DNA from: Vibrio qingdaonensis
Lineage (GTDB): Bacteria > Pseudomonadota > Gammaproteobacteria > Enterobacterales > Vibrionaceae
Direction of reading: 5' to 3'
DNA: 64,000 bases
Assembly: GCF_026191675.1 (NCBI RefSeq)
Contig: NZ_JAKRRY010000001.1
Coordinates: 310,001 to 374,000, forward strand
Shown here piece after piece: positions 35,980-45,580 of the stretch. The notes under the pieces were generated by a model that was not told the origin of the DNA, did not search any database, and saw nothing but the letters and a program-made list of their open reading frames with translations. Numbering within the stretch: position 1 is the first letter of the stretch; every line of letters begins with the position of its first letter. The position numbers and the translations under genes are program-made.

Positions 35980-38334
35980 TTATCTTAGGTCAATTACTCG
36001 GCTCGCTTTTTTATAACGAACTCGCCAACCTTGCCACGCTGGTAGCTCTTTACGCATTGGATCAGCCTTTCTACTGCCACCGTTGAAGTGAACCTGGACG
36101 AGTTTACTGCGCCCAAAATATTCCACATCCAATTTCAAACCACTTAATTGAATGATGAGAGGAAAACGAGCGGCAAAGTCTTGGTATTCCCAGTTAGGAA
36201 TGCCTTCGACAATAAAATCACCGTCATCCAATAGTTCAAGGTCACTCATCGATTCCACGCCCAGTGAACTCAAACTATCAAATAGCCATTGCTCAACGGT
36301 GATCGCCGAGGCTACTTTCTTGTGCTCCGCCAATCCCAATTCTTGATAGAGCTGCCAATGCTGTAACTCGCTTTTAATACGTTGAGCTAACGCAGGAAAA
36401 ACCGTCTTACTCATGATGGCATTGACCATCATGGTTAATGCACTGCCATCCTCAGGTTCTGACAACCGCGTTGTAATCACCCTTCCAGCGTACTGCAATT
36501 CATCGAGGTTTTTGAGACCGTGTTCCGTATTGACCGTTTCTTTTGTCTGCCACTGCCCAACTCCTGAGAGTTCAATCAACCTCATGCTGACGGGCATAAC
36601 AGCAGTGGCTAAATTCATTGTTTCCCTTACGCCGCGTCCCGGCAGGCTGTGAATAGAAAAGACTAACGCCCCTTCCGAGTTGGGTTTAAGCCGACTTTGC
36701 CGCCCAAGAAGCACCTCCATATCACCATTACCCAACGCATCTTTACGTCGCTTACGGCGAACGAATAACAGTTCGCTGTTCGCCTGAATGCTTGCCAGTA
36801 TCCATTCAGAGATATCGTACCGTGACGCAACCTCCCTTGCGGGCAGTTTAAACACGTCTCGCATCTGCTGTGAGAGACCTTGAGCTTCCTTTAAGGCTTC
36901 CGCATTAATGGTAATCCCGTTAAACACCTTGCCACGAACCAGTCCCACTAATAGCGTAGCGTCGCAGCCCCTTGGCTCTTGTTTATCCAACGCTTCAAGC
37001 ACTTCTTCATTACGAGAGAGCTGGTACACGTTGCCTGTTGTACACAACGCCGCCGTTAGGTCGATCATTGCTTCTTTTAATGCGTTAGTCGGCATCTTAG
37101 CGATCAGATGTGCGTATAAGGTATCAACAGGTAACGGGGCGAGCTGACGGCCATGCTCGGTGATACCAAACTCATTGATTACTCCAAGTTCCGTTAAATG
37201 CTGGCTAGCTTGTTCTAGCGATTTCACGGGAATAGCGTCGATAAAATCTAACCGCTCTAGCGATTGCCCACACACTGCCGCAACAAGAGCTGGTTCCACA
37301 ACGGACTCTCGCTGAAGTTCTGGCGGCGTCACGGCAGCAAGGGCGGCATGCTCTCCATACAAACGTACGCACTGCCCATTCATCACGCGCCCCGCTCGCC
37401 CACTTCTCTGTTTAGCACTGGCTTTGGAAATATGAGATAGCATCAGCGTAGTACGACCGTTTCTTTGAACATTACGTCGCTCGAGACCTGAATCGATAAC
37501 CAATTCGATATTCGGTATTGTTAGCGAGGTTTCGGCCACGTTCGTCGCCAAGACAATCTTACGTTTGGCCTGCTTTGTCATGGCTAGCACACGTTCCGTG
37601 TCTGTAACCGCCGCATATAAGGGTGCGATAAGAATATCGTATTGCTCAGCAATGGATCGCAACATAGACGCCGTTTGCTGAATTTCCTTGCGACCGGGGA
37701 GAAACACCAACACATCGCCGTTTAATGTAGGCCAATAACGCTCAACCGTTTCTTTGATTCTCTGCTCTAAATCTCGACTGTCTGGTAACTGGCGACTATC
37801 GGTTCGCACATGCTGAAGCGTGACGTCATAGTGGCGTCCCTGGGCCACCAAGCGTTGCGCGCCAAAATACCCAGCAAGTTTTTCCCCTTCAATTGTCGCC
37901 GATGTGATGACGGTTCTGTGGCTCTGTGCCTGTTTTAATAGCGCCACCAATAAATCGGTATCCCAGCGTCGTTCATGAAATTCATCAATAATGACAATAT
38001 CAAAACCAGCCAGTTGATTTTCCGCAAACCAACGCAAAGCGACGCCCGGCGTGACAAACACCACACGAGAGCTATCTTGGTAGCAAGTTTCGAGCTTTAT
38101 CGCATAACCCACACTAACACCTACCTTTTCAGATAGCGTTTCTGCGACAAATCCAGCCAGCGAGGTACACGCTATTCGACGCGGTTCAACTACCAGTACC
38201 CGACCTTGTGTCATCGCCCATAACGGCAAACGTGTCGATTTACCCGATCCTGTTTCAGCCTCAACCACCAAATCGTGTTGAGTAAGTAACTGTTTAAATT
38301 CGGTTTCAATGCTATCAATTGGGAGAGAAATCAT
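35980..38334 (-). CDS. hrpB: HrpB-like DEAH-box ATP-dependent helicase
   Basis: A 784-residue DEAH/RHA helicase. The Walker A motif is ETGSGKST near residue 29, motif II DEFHER, motif III SAT, and motif VI QRSGRAGRV. The helicase-associated and OB-like region follows, as in HrpB (E. coli 809 residues). The C-terminal 30 residues (KELPAWQGWRVRYKKASRVIDLR) do not show the usual HrpB ending RYPKHPWPDDP, so it may be a divergent branch. The ATG at 38334 is chosen; a TTG at 38349 is possible and neither has a clear ribosome site. RNA substrate is unknown in most bacteria. It is divergent from maeA. Confidence 0.87.
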   Translation of the reverse strand: MISLPIDSIETEFKQLLTQHDLVVEAETGSGKSTRLPLWAMTQGRVLVVEPRRIACTSLAGFVAETLSEKVGVSVGYAIKLETCYQDSSRVVFVTPGVALRWFAENQLAGFDIVIIDEFHERRWDTDLLVALLKQAQSHRTVITSATIEGEKLAGYFGAQRLVAQGRHYDVTLQHVRTDSRQLPDSRDLEQRIKETVERYWPTLNGDVLVFLPGRKEIQQTASMLRSIAEQYDILIAPLYAAVTDTERVLAMTKQAKRKIVLATNVAETSLTIPNIELVIDSGLERRNVQRNGRTTLMLSHISKASAKQRSGRAGRVMNGQCVRLYGEHAALAAVTPPELQRESVVEPALVAAVCGQSLERLDFIDAIPVKSLEQASQHLTELGVINEFGITEHGRQLAPLPVDTLYAHLIAKMPTNALKEAMIDLTAALCTTGNVYQLSRNEEVLEALDKQEPRGCDATLLVGLVRGKVFNGITINAEALKEAQGLSQQMRDVFKLPAREVASRYDISEWILASIQANSELLFVRRKRRKDALGNGDMEVLLGRQSRLKPNSEGALVFSIHSLPGRGVRETMNLATAVMPVSMRLIELSGVGQWQTKETVNTEHGLKNLDELQYAGRVITTRLSEPEDGSALTMMVNAIMSKTVFPALAQRIKSELQHWQLYQELGLAEHKKVASAITVEQWLFDSLSSLGVESMSDLELLDDGDFIVEGIPNWEYQDFAARFPLIIQLSGLKLDVEYFGRSKLVQVHFNGGSRKADPMRKELPAWQGWRVRYKKASRVIDLR

Positions 38335-38530
38335 AACGGCGCTAAGCAATAAGTATTGGGAAAGTGAGTATAACGAGGGTCACACGAAGTTTCGAGGTTC
38401 ATCACCGTACTTTTCCCGAGTGGAATACAAGTCGTTAACAAAACGTCATCGCGATATGGCTAATTATATGGTAAATTACGTCTCTCAATTGTGCTCAATT
38501 CCGTCTCCACTGTTCCCAAACAGGTAACCC

Positions 38531-40219
38531 ATGAACAACAATAAACGACCGCTTTATATCCCATATGCAGGCCCTGCCCTACTTAGTACGCCTCTTCTTA
38601 ATAAAGGCAGCGCTTTTAATAACGAAGAACGCATGTCTTTCAACTTAGAAGGGCTATTGCCAGAAACGACTGAGACTATTCAAGAACAAGTCGACCGTGC
38701 GTATAAGCAATATACAAGCTTCGAAAGCGACATGGATAAGCACATTTATCTTCGTAACATTCAAGACACTAATGAGACGCTTTTTTACCGCTTGGTTCAA
38801 AACCATATTTCAGAAATGATGCCTATCATTTACACCCCGACCGTTGGGGCAGCGTGTGAAAACTTCTCAAACATCTATCGTCGTGGACGCGGCTTGTTTA
38901 TCTCTTACCCAAATCGTGACCGTATTGACGACTTGCTAAACAATGCTCGTAACCATAACGTCAAAGTTATCGTTGTTACGGATGGTGAGCGTATCTTGGG
39001 ATTGGGAGACCAGGGCATTGGCGGCATGGGGATCCCTATTGGGAAACTGGCACTTTATACGGCATGTGGCGGAATTAGTCCTGCCTATACGTTGCCGATC
39101 GTGCTCGATGTAGGGACCAATAATCCACAACGTCTTGCGGATCCTATGTACATGGGTTGGCGTCATCCGCGTATTACCGGCGATGAATACCGCGCGTTTG
39201 TGGAAGACTTTATTCAAGCTGTCCAGCGCCGCTGGCCAGATGCGCTCGTTCAATTTGAAGACTTCGCACAAAAAAATGCGATGCCACTACTCGAGCGCTA
39301 TAAAGATCGAATCTGTTGTTTTAACGATGATATTCAAGGTACTGCTGCGGTCACCGTGGGTTCTCTGCTCGCGGCATGTAAAGCGGCAGGCAGTAAACTG
39401 TCTGATCAACGCATTACTTTCTTGGGTGCGGGCTCTGCGGGTTGTGGTATTGCTGAAGCAATTGTGGCGCAAATGGTCTCTGAAGGCATCTCTGATGAAC
39501 AGGCGCGTTCACAAGTCTTTATGGTCGACCGCTGGGGCTTATTGCAAGAAGGCATGCAAAACCTTCTCGACTTCCAACAACGTTTGGTTCAAAAACACAC
39601 TAACACTGCCGACTGGCAAAGTGAAAACAGTGGTTTCTCGCTACATGATGTCATTAAGAATGGTAAGCCAACAGTATTAATTGGCGTATCTGGTGCGCCA
39701 GGTCTGTTTAGTAAAGAGATCATCCAAGAGATGCATCAACACTGTGAACGCCCAATTGTGTTCCCGCTTTCAAACCCAACCAGCCGTGTTGAAGCAACAC
39801 CTAATGACATTCTTCGTTGGACCAAAGGTCAAGCATTAGTCGCAACAGGCAGCCCTTTTGACCCTGTTGTTGTTGAAGGTAAAACCTACCCTATCGCGCA
39901 ATGTAACAACAGCTACATTTTCCCTGGTATCGGGCTTGGTGTACTCGCCGCTCAAGCATCACGCGTAACCGATGAAATGTTAATGGAGTCTAGCCGTGCG
40001 TTGGCCGAATGTTCGCCATTAGCACAAAAAGGCTTTGGGCAATTATTACCACCATTAGAAGAGATTCATTTAGTGTCTAAACGCATTGCGTTTGCCGTTG
40101 CTAAAAAAGCCATCGAGCAAGGCGTTGCTAAAGAAACCTCTGACGAGACGCTTCGTGAAGCGATTGAAGAAAACTTCTGGCAGCCAGTGTACCGTAAGTA
40201 CAAGCGCTCAGCGTTCTAA
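38531..40219 (+). CDS. maeA: NAD-dependent malic enzyme
   Basis: A 562-residue malate dehydrogenase (oxaloacetate-decarboxylating), close to E. coli MaeA (565). It converts malate to pyruvate and CO2 with NAD. Seen are [17 protein letters not shown], the catalytic-region [18 protein letters not shown], the metal site [13 protein letters not shown] with [13 protein letters not shown], and the dinucleotide motif [14 protein letters not shown]. Start and ribosome site (ACAGGTAACCC) are clear. It ends at a hairpin terminator. Confidence 0.97.
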   Translation: MNNNKRPLYIPYAGPALLSTPLLNKGSAFNNEERMSFNLEGLLPETTETIQEQVDRAYKQYTSFESDMDKHIYLRNIQDTNETLFYRLVQNHISEMMPIIYTPTVGAACENFSNIYRRGRGLFISYPNRDRIDDLLNNARNHNVKVIVVTDGERILGLGDQGIGGMGIPIGKLALYTACGGISPAYTLPIVLDVGTNNPQRLADPMYMGWRHPRITGDEYRAFVEDFIQAVQRRWPDALVQFEDFAQKNAMPLLERYKDRICCFNDDIQGTAAVTVGSLLAACKAAGSKLSDQRITFLGAGSAGCGIAEAIVAQMVSEGISDEQARSQVFMVDRWGLLQEGMQNLLDFQQRLVQKHTNTADWQSENSGFSLHDVIKNGKPTVLIGVSGAPGLFSKEIIQEMHQHCERPIVFPLSNPTSRVEATPNDILRWTKGQALVATGSPFDPVVVEGKTYPIAQCNNSYIFPGIGLGVLAAQASRVTDEMLMESSRALAECSPLAQKGFGQLLPPLEEIHLVSKRIAFAVAKKAIEQGVAKETSDETLREAIEENFWQPVYRKYKRSAF

Positions 40220-40257
40220 ACGGAATACACTTCACACTTAGCGGATTACTCACACAT

Positions 40258-40286
40258 AGGCTCTTGTTTACAAGGGCCTTTTTTTT
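40258..40286 (+). terminator. Terminator of maeA
   Basis: AGGCTCTTG pairs with CAAGGGCCT (one G-T pair) around TTTA, followed by eight T. Confidence 0.85.
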
Positions 40287-40341
40287 GTTTAATAACTTCG
40301 TTTTTCGACTCCATTTTCCCGAATACGTAAGGATCTCCCCT

Positions 40342-40665
40342 ATGTTCCACATCTTCTCGCCCGGTGGCCAATTTATCTCTCCCTATCTTTTTGAAGTTTC
40401 AACGGCACTTGTTGCTTGCGTACTTGTCGTATTAGGGGCAGACATTAACCGTTTGATGCGAAACGCATTACGAAACACAAATTTCGCAATTCGCACGGTC
40501 TGCTTTATACTACTTAACGCATTTGGCTATGGGCTAGTCATCATAAAAGCAACGCCCTTGTTAGCTGATGTTTTGGATAATACCGAACCCGGCTTGATGT
40601 TCAGCATTGTGGTTCTAAGCTTTGTGAGTATAGGCATTTGGGCTCAAAGGAATCGTCAGATTTAG
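40342..40665 (+). CDS. DUF3392 family membrane protein
   Basis: A 107-residue inner-membrane protein of the DUF3392 family with three hydrophobic segments (LVACVLVVLGADINRL, FILLNAFGYGLVI, MFSIVVLSFVSIGIWA). Function unknown. The ATG at 40342 has AAGGA eight bases upstream; an in-frame ATG at 40264 lies inside the maeA terminator and is rejected. It precedes sanA closely and probably shares its transcript. Confidence 0.88.
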   Translation: MFHIFSPGGQFISPYLFEVSTALVACVLVVLGADINRLMRNALRNTNFAIRTVCFILLNAFGYGLVIIKATPLLADVLDNTEPGLMFSIVVLSFVSIGIWAQRNRQI

Positions 40666-40691
40666 TGACCTTCAGATTTAACAAGGAAACG

Positions 40692-41399
40692 TTGTTCTCC
40701 GCATCCATGTTCTCTTTCATCAAGAGAGGACTTCGTATTGCTTGTTATACCGTCATCCTATTCGTTGTCTTTGTTGTTTCCGTTGACCGTTGGGTCAGCT
40801 GGCAAGCGGAAGACCGCATTCTCACATCTATTGAAGAGATAGATAATGTGCAGGTAGCCGTCGTGTTAGGCACCAGTAAGTACTTAGGGCGTACGCTCAA
40901 TGAGTATTATTCACATCGTATCGAAGCAGCCATTGATCTTTATAATGAAGGAAAAGTGTCACACTTTTTACTGAGCGGAGATAACGCCCACCGCTCGTAC
41001 AACGAACCTTGGACAATGAAGCGTGATTTATTAAGAGCCGAAGTACCCGACCCCGCCATTCACCTCGACTATGCAGGTTTTAGAACCCTAGACTCCATTG
41101 TTCGAGCTAAGAAGATCTTCGATACCGATGACTTTCTCATCATTACGCAAAAATTTCATTGTGAACGAGCACTGTTTATTGCACGTTCTTACGATATCAA
41201 TGCTACATGCCTTGCTGTATCTGGTCCCACATCAAAATCAGGCTTCTCCATTCGTCTTAGAGAAGTCTTTGCTCGGACAAAAGCGTTCTTAGATTTATAT
41301 ATCATGAATACACAACCCAAGTATTTGGGTCCTAAAGAGCCCATTATTTCTGAAGAGGACGCGATGGGAAACGAAATAATAACTACTGAACCAATGTAA
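40692..41399 (+). CDS. sanA: SanA/ElyC/YdcF-family envelope barrier protein
   Basis: A 235-residue DUF218 protein very like E. coli SanA, which supports the permeability barrier (vancomycin exclusion at high temperature). One N-terminal membrane segment (TVILFVVFVVSVDRWVSWQ) and the DUF218 domain with VVLGTSKYL, LLSGDNAHRSYNEPWTM, LDYAGFRTLDSIVRAKK and TQKFHCERALFIAR. I favour the TTG at 40692, four bases after AAGGAAAC's Shine-Dalgarno core, though the ATG at 40707 matches the E. coli N-terminus better and cannot be excluded. It lies just after DUF3392. Confidence 0.9.
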   Translation: MFSASMFSFIKRGLRIACYTVILFVVFVVSVDRWVSWQAEDRILTSIEEIDNVQVAVVLGTSKYLGRTLNEYYSHRIEAAIDLYNEGKVSHFLLSGDNAHRSYNEPWTMKRDLLRAEVPDPAIHLDYAGFRTLDSIVRAKKIFDTDDFLIITQKFHCERALFIARSYDINATCLAVSGPTSKSGFSIRLREVFARTKAFLDLYIMNTQPKYLGPKEPIISEEDAMGNEIITTEPM

Positions 41400-41405
41400 C
41401 CGCCA

Positions 41406-41472
41406 CTCAACCCTTAATTATCAAGAAGACTTCATTATCAAGAAGACTTCATTATCAGCAACACGGGTTGAG
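41406..41472. repeat. Direct 17-bp repeat inside a hairpin between sanA and a GGDEF gene
   Basis: ATTATCAAGAAGACTTC occurs twice in tandem (41417-41433, 41434-41450) with a third partial copy. Flanks CTCAACCC (41406-41413) and GGGTTGAG (41465-41472) are complementary, so the repeats would sit in the loop. It may serve as a terminator between convergent genes. Confidence 0.75.
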
Positions 41473-41479
41473 CAACGAA

Positions 41480-42760
41480 TCAGCCAGCCACGACACAATT
41501 CCTTCCCGCTTGTTTAGCGTGATACAAGTGGTTGTCTGCTTGAGTGATCGCGCCATAAACATTGTCCGCGTACACCTCTGACACACCAATGCTACACGTC
41601 AACGGGTCGCCGTGAACCCATAAATGACTGCTCACTTTCTGGCGAATTTTTTCAGCTTCCTGTGTAGCATGCGCCCTGTTCTTGCTAATACAAAAAATAA
41701 CAAATTCTTCGCCGCCCCAGCGAACCACAATGTCTGGATCAGTGATAAACTCCGACACTATCACCGCAAATTCACGTAACACATCATCCCCCACACTGTG
41801 TCCGTAGGTATCATTGATCGGCTTGAAGTTGTCAATGTCGATAAAAAGAATACTCATCACGCTAGATGAAGTGCTTTTCTGATGGCTATCCAACCACCCT
41901 CTTACCGCATGACGGTTTCGGATCCCCGTGAGGGCATCTTTATGCGCTAACTCAGCAAACATGATATTTTCACTGACCAACCTTTGATTGAGGCGCGCCA
42001 AGTGAGCGGTTCTTCGCTGCGAACGATCAATATCTCGCTGATGCTTTCTAAACTCCCACATAATCAAACTGATGGCAGCAATAACCCAAATAACAAGTAG
42101 TATTAAGAACAACGCTTCACCCTCAATGTAGCGCCCTATCAACGTGATATTCTTAATCGTTATTTGGTGGTCACCCAGCGCAGAGTTTGACCCCGTCGCC
42201 AATTCAAACTTGGTAACATTACGGTATTCAGGAGACGCGAATTCAATGGGGATTTTATTGTCAACCAACCACCACGTCATCACCTGAAAGTTTTTGATTG
42301 GGATCGACAACCTCTCGCTGTCATGATTAAGCGTAATACCGTTGTACTTATGGGTATACTCATCTTCAAGGTTTGAATAGGCGGGGTTGTAGTTTCTAAA
42401 GTAAAGGCGCAACGATTTTTCGGCATTAAGCGGTTGGGGGTAATCCAGTTCAATTTCTAACGTATGATAAGCAGACAGATCTTTTCCTTTTGATGCATCG
42501 CCACTTAAGTGAATCGATAGCCCGCAGTAAGGCCAAGGGTAGTCACTGCTTTTTAATTCACAATTGAGTTGTGTTTGATTGTTACTGGCTGTCAGCGTCG
42601 ACTGGCTTTGTCCCCCATCTTGTTGATCGTTGGTGGCAAAGCGTTGAAATTGCTTAGACATTAACACCAGCCGTTTTTGGTCTCCCCATAATTGAAAAGA
42701 CTGAACAACAGCCACCGTAATAACAACCAGTAGCAGGAGAGTTTGATAAGGGAACTTCAT
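41480..42760 (-). CDS. Membrane diguanylate cyclase (GGDEF), no I-site
   Basis: A 426-residue protein with an N-terminal membrane segment (TLLLLVVITVAVVQSF), a periplasmic domain of about 190 residues that looks beta-rich, a second membrane segment (ALFLILLVIWVIAAISLIMW, about residues 220-240) and a GGDEF domain. The active site reads RWGGEEF near residue 345, so c-di-GMP synthesis is expected. The position of the inhibitory RxxD site reads TDPD, so product inhibition is probably lost. The ATG at 42760 is chosen over an in-frame TTG at 42772. It lies beside the type I secretion operon and reads the same way, but after that operon's terminator. Confidence 0.9.
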   Translation of the reverse strand: MKFPYQTLLLLVVITVAVVQSFQLWGDQKRLVLMSKQFQRFATNDQQDGGQSQSTLTASNNQTQLNCELKSSDYPWPYCGLSIHLSGDASKGKDLSAYHTLEIELDYPQPLNAEKSLRLYFRNYNPAYSNLEDEYTHKYNGITLNHDSERLSIPIKNFQVMTWWLVDNKIPIEFASPEYRNVTKFELATGSNSALGDHQITIKNITLIGRYIEGEALFLILLVIWVIAAISLIMWEFRKHQRDIDRSQRRTAHLARLNQRLVSENIMFAELAHKDALTGIRNRHAVRGWLDSHQKSTSSSVMSILFIDIDNFKPINDTYGHSVGDDVLREFAVIVSEFITDPDIVVRWGGEEFVIFCISKNRAHATQEAEKIRQKVSSHLWVHGDPLTCSIGVSEVYADNVYGAITQADNHLYHAKQAGRNCVVAG

Positions 42761-43104
42761 GAGGTGGTGCAAAACTCGTTAACTAGTACGTCAATAACTT
42801 ACCGTTTGGCTTTATGATTCGCAATCATCAAATCCCGATACCATGAAGCCTCTCGCTGTATCCGGCGCTTAGTGTTGACATTTTTGAGTGATCTATAAAT
42901 TACTGGTTGTGGGGGAGCGGTTTAATCCGCGAACAAAAGGGTTCTTACCTTTCTCAAATTGTCTATTTCGAATATCCGACCTTGATTTTGGTCAGTAGCC
43001 CTTAGGTACAATCATCACCGTATGAAGCACTGGTTTAGGGATGATAACAAAAAGGTCTTCGACCTATGTCGAAGACCTCTTCAAGTACATATTACCCTGT
43101 CCTA
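42761..43104. other. Gap between the RTX gene terminator and the GGDEF gene
   Basis: 344 bases. It holds the RTX gene terminator (43049-43078) and the upstream region of the GGDEF gene; nothing else is evident. Confidence 0.6.
43049..43078 (-). terminator. Terminator of the type I secretion operon
   Basis: A perfect 11-bp stem, AGGTCTTCGAC with its complement around CTAT, followed on the minus strand by a run of T. Confidence 0.88.
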
Positions 43105-45555
43105 CTAAACAATCTCAAAATATCCATCGTTTCCGATTATATACTCAACATTTTTTACAATAGTAAACACATCATTCGCCGTACCTTCATCACGGTTCAC
43201 ATCGAGAGAGCTATCAAATACTTTGTACTCTTGTTTATAGGCGGCTCCGTTTACTTCAAAAGATATATTCGCTATCGCAGCGTCAAACACCAATGAATCT
43301 TGACCGTGCCCGCCATTTACATAATCTTGGCCGCCACTTGCGTAGACGGTATCGTCACCGTGCATCACATTAATAATATCGTCGTAGTCAGTACCCGTGA
43401 CTTCCTCTTGACCTGCACCCGTCGACTTATCGTTGTAGGTCATACCATGACCTAAGCCACTGAAGTCGATAATGTCGTCACCACGAGTACCGTTTAATAT
43501 TTCAACATTTGAAACCGCATCCGTTGATGTGACAGCAGAACCTTGCAACGTCTCAACATTAAACGTATCGCTATCAACGACCGTTACTTTTAAGGAGTCA
43601 GCATTCTTGTAAGTATCATTATAGGTAAGCGTATCAATGCCTTCTGCTCCATCTATAACATCACTGTCAGCATAAATTGCTAAGTGTGCTGGTGCCTTTT
43701 GGTCAGCATAAATAGTGTCATTACCCGCACCTGCATGTATGTAATCTTGACCATCACCACCGTCTAACGTGTCATCGCCTCCCTGATACGTGAACCCAAC
43801 GCCATTGTCGCCAAATAACACATCATTACCGGTGCTACCGGTGAGATCATCATGACCATGAGTACCAATAAGCATGGAATCCACACCCTCTGCTGCTTTA
43901 AGATTGTCGTAGGCATTGTGACCTGTTACTAGTGTGTACGTTCCTTCTGAAAAGGTGGCTTTTTCAACATTACTCAGTTGATCCTTGCCGTCACGTCCAC
44001 CAATTGTATCTGTGACAGTGAGGCGATTTTGAAAATGATACTCTAGGTAAGACCCACTAAATATCGCAGTATCGACTCCTTCTCCACCATTGAGGTTGTC
44101 ATTACCAGCACCCCCATGAAGAATATCATCGCCTCCTCCGCCATTTAGGTTATCGTTGCCACCTTGGTAGGTAAACCCGACACCATTGTCGCCAAGTAAT
44201 ACATCGTTACCGGCACCCCCGTTTAAGGTGTCATCACCAGTAAACCCAACCAATAACGTATCTGTATCGCTAGCGGTCAGATTATCAACCGAGTTGTGTC
44301 CACGTAGAAATGCATACTCACCATCAGCAAAGGAAAAGATTTCGGTATTTTTGACAAAATCATTACCGTCTCGTCCGCCGAATAAATCTCTTACTTCCGT
44401 ATTACCGCCAGACTGATGTAAGAAGTTATAGTCCAATACTGAACCACTGAATACTGCCTTATCGATTCCTTCGCCGCCATCAAGACGATCATTACCAGAA
44501 CCACCATGGAGAATGTCATCGCCTCCACCGCCATTTAGGTTATCGTTTCCGCCTTTATAGGTAAAACCAACACCATTATCACCAATCAAGACATCATTGC
44601 CGGTGTTGCCAGTGAGGTCATCATGACCATGAGTACCGATCAAAAGAGAGTCGACTCCCTCTTCGGCTTTCAAGTTGTCGTAAGCATTGTGGCCAGTGAC
44701 TAGCGTATATGTCCCATCTGCAAAGCTCGCTTTTTCTACACTTTTATCAAGTTGGACCACACCATCACGATCATCAACGGTATCTGTCACGGTTAAACGA
44801 TTTTGATAGTGATAATCGAGGACTGAGCCCTCAAATACTGGGATCTCGCCAGAGAGAATACCTACAATATCATGTTGAACATCACTAAAATTTGTTTCTT
44901 CACTGCTTTGAATAATACGCTGAATATTTACATTATCGGCGACCCCATTAAGGGTAATGGTTGTCCCTTTATTTCCATTTCCGACATCGGCAAAAAAGGT
45001 CAACACTAAGTCACTACCATCGACACTCATAGTAAGCTTATTAGCCACGGCAGAATCAACGAATGCATCTGCTTTTTCTAGGCCTGACGCACCTTCCTCA
45101 ACCTCTAATTCACCACCTAAGAATTTGTTATCAAGTTTATCCACTTTGCTATCAAGCTTTTCGTCCACTCTACCTTCGTGTCTTTCATTACGTGATAAAT
45201 CGTTTTCTAACACAAAGTGCTTACGGTCGAGTAAGAACTGTAAGTTATCAGTGCCGACTTCAAAGTCGGTGATAGTATTATTTCCACCATGGGTGATACG
45301 CATAGCAAATGTATCCGCACCTGCACCACCCTCTAAGCTGTCGTCACCTACACCGCCAAATAGCGTATCACTGCCACTACCACCGATGATTGTGTCATCA
45401 CCTCTATTTCCTTCTAAAACTAGGTCTTTATTCGCTGCTGAGGCATCAAGTGTGTCATCGCCCTTAAACCCTCTAACATGTGTATTTGTGACAGAATCAT
45501 TTATCGTAATTGTTTCAGAATCATGCTTATTCGCTCTGTTATTTGCCGTACTCAT
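43105..45555 (-). CDS. Secreted RTX calcium-binding repeat protein (type I secretion substrate)
   Basis: An 816-residue acidic protein made largely of RTX nonapeptides (GGxGxDxLx). A first RTX block lies at about residues 30-85. Then come three near-identical units of about 126-130 residues, marked by GDNGVGFTY followed by GGNDNLNGGGGDDILHGG near residues 328, 458 and 584, separated by beta modules of the type YHFQNRLTVTDTIGGRDGKDQLSNVEKATF. There is no N-terminal signal peptide, and the hydrophobic C-terminal end (VEYIIGNDGYFEIV) suits a type I signal. It follows the exporter genes by 25 bases, with AAGGAAT before the ATG. No catalytic domain is seen, so an adhesin or matrix protein is more likely than a toxin or enzyme. 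Confidence 0.88.
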   Translation of the reverse strand: MSTANNRANKHDSETITINDSVTNTHVRGFKGDDTLDASAANKDLVLEGNRGDDTIIGGSGSDTLFGGVGDDSLEGGAGADTFAMRITHGGNNTITDFEVGTDNLQFLLDRKHFVLENDLSRNERHEGRVDEKLDSKVDKLDNKFLGGELEVEEGASGLEKADAFVDSAVANKLTMSVDGSDLVLTFFADVGNGNKGTTITLNGVADNVNIQRIIQSSEETNFSDVQHDIVGILSGEIPVFEGSVLDYHYQNRLTVTDTVDDRDGVVQLDKSVEKASFADGTYTLVTGHNAYDNLKAEEGVDSLLIGTHGHDDLTGNTGNDVLIGDNGVGFTYKGGNDNLNGGGGDDILHGGSGNDRLDGGEGIDKAVFSGSVLDYNFLHQSGGNTEVRDLFGGRDGNDFVKNTEIFSFADGEYAFLRGHNSVDNLTASDTDTLLVGFTGDDTLNGGAGNDVLLGDNGVGFTYQGGNDNLNGGGGDDILHGGAGNDNLNGGEGVDTAIFSGSYLEYHFQNRLTVTDTIGGRDGKDQLSNVEKATFSEGTYTLVTGHNAYDNLKAAEGVDSMLIGTHGHDDLTGSTGNDVLFGDNGVGFTYQGGDDTLDGGDGQDYIHAGAGNDTIYADQKAPAHLAIYADSDVIDGAEGIDTLTYNDTYKNADSLKVTVVDSDTFNVETLQGSAVTSTDAVSNVEILNGTRGDDIIDFSGLGHGMTYNDKSTGAGQEEVTGTDYDDIINVMHGDDTVYASGGQDYVNGGHGQDSLVFDAAIANISFEVNGAAYKQEYKVFDSSLDVNRDEGTANDVFTIVKNVEYIIGNDGYFEIV

Positions 45556-45580
45556 TGCTCTATTCCTTTCTGACGTTGCC

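Noticed and set aside
43105..45555. Haemolysin or protease activity of the RTX protein
   Set aside because: No pore-forming, protease (HExxH) or lipase motif was found outside the calcium-binding repeats.
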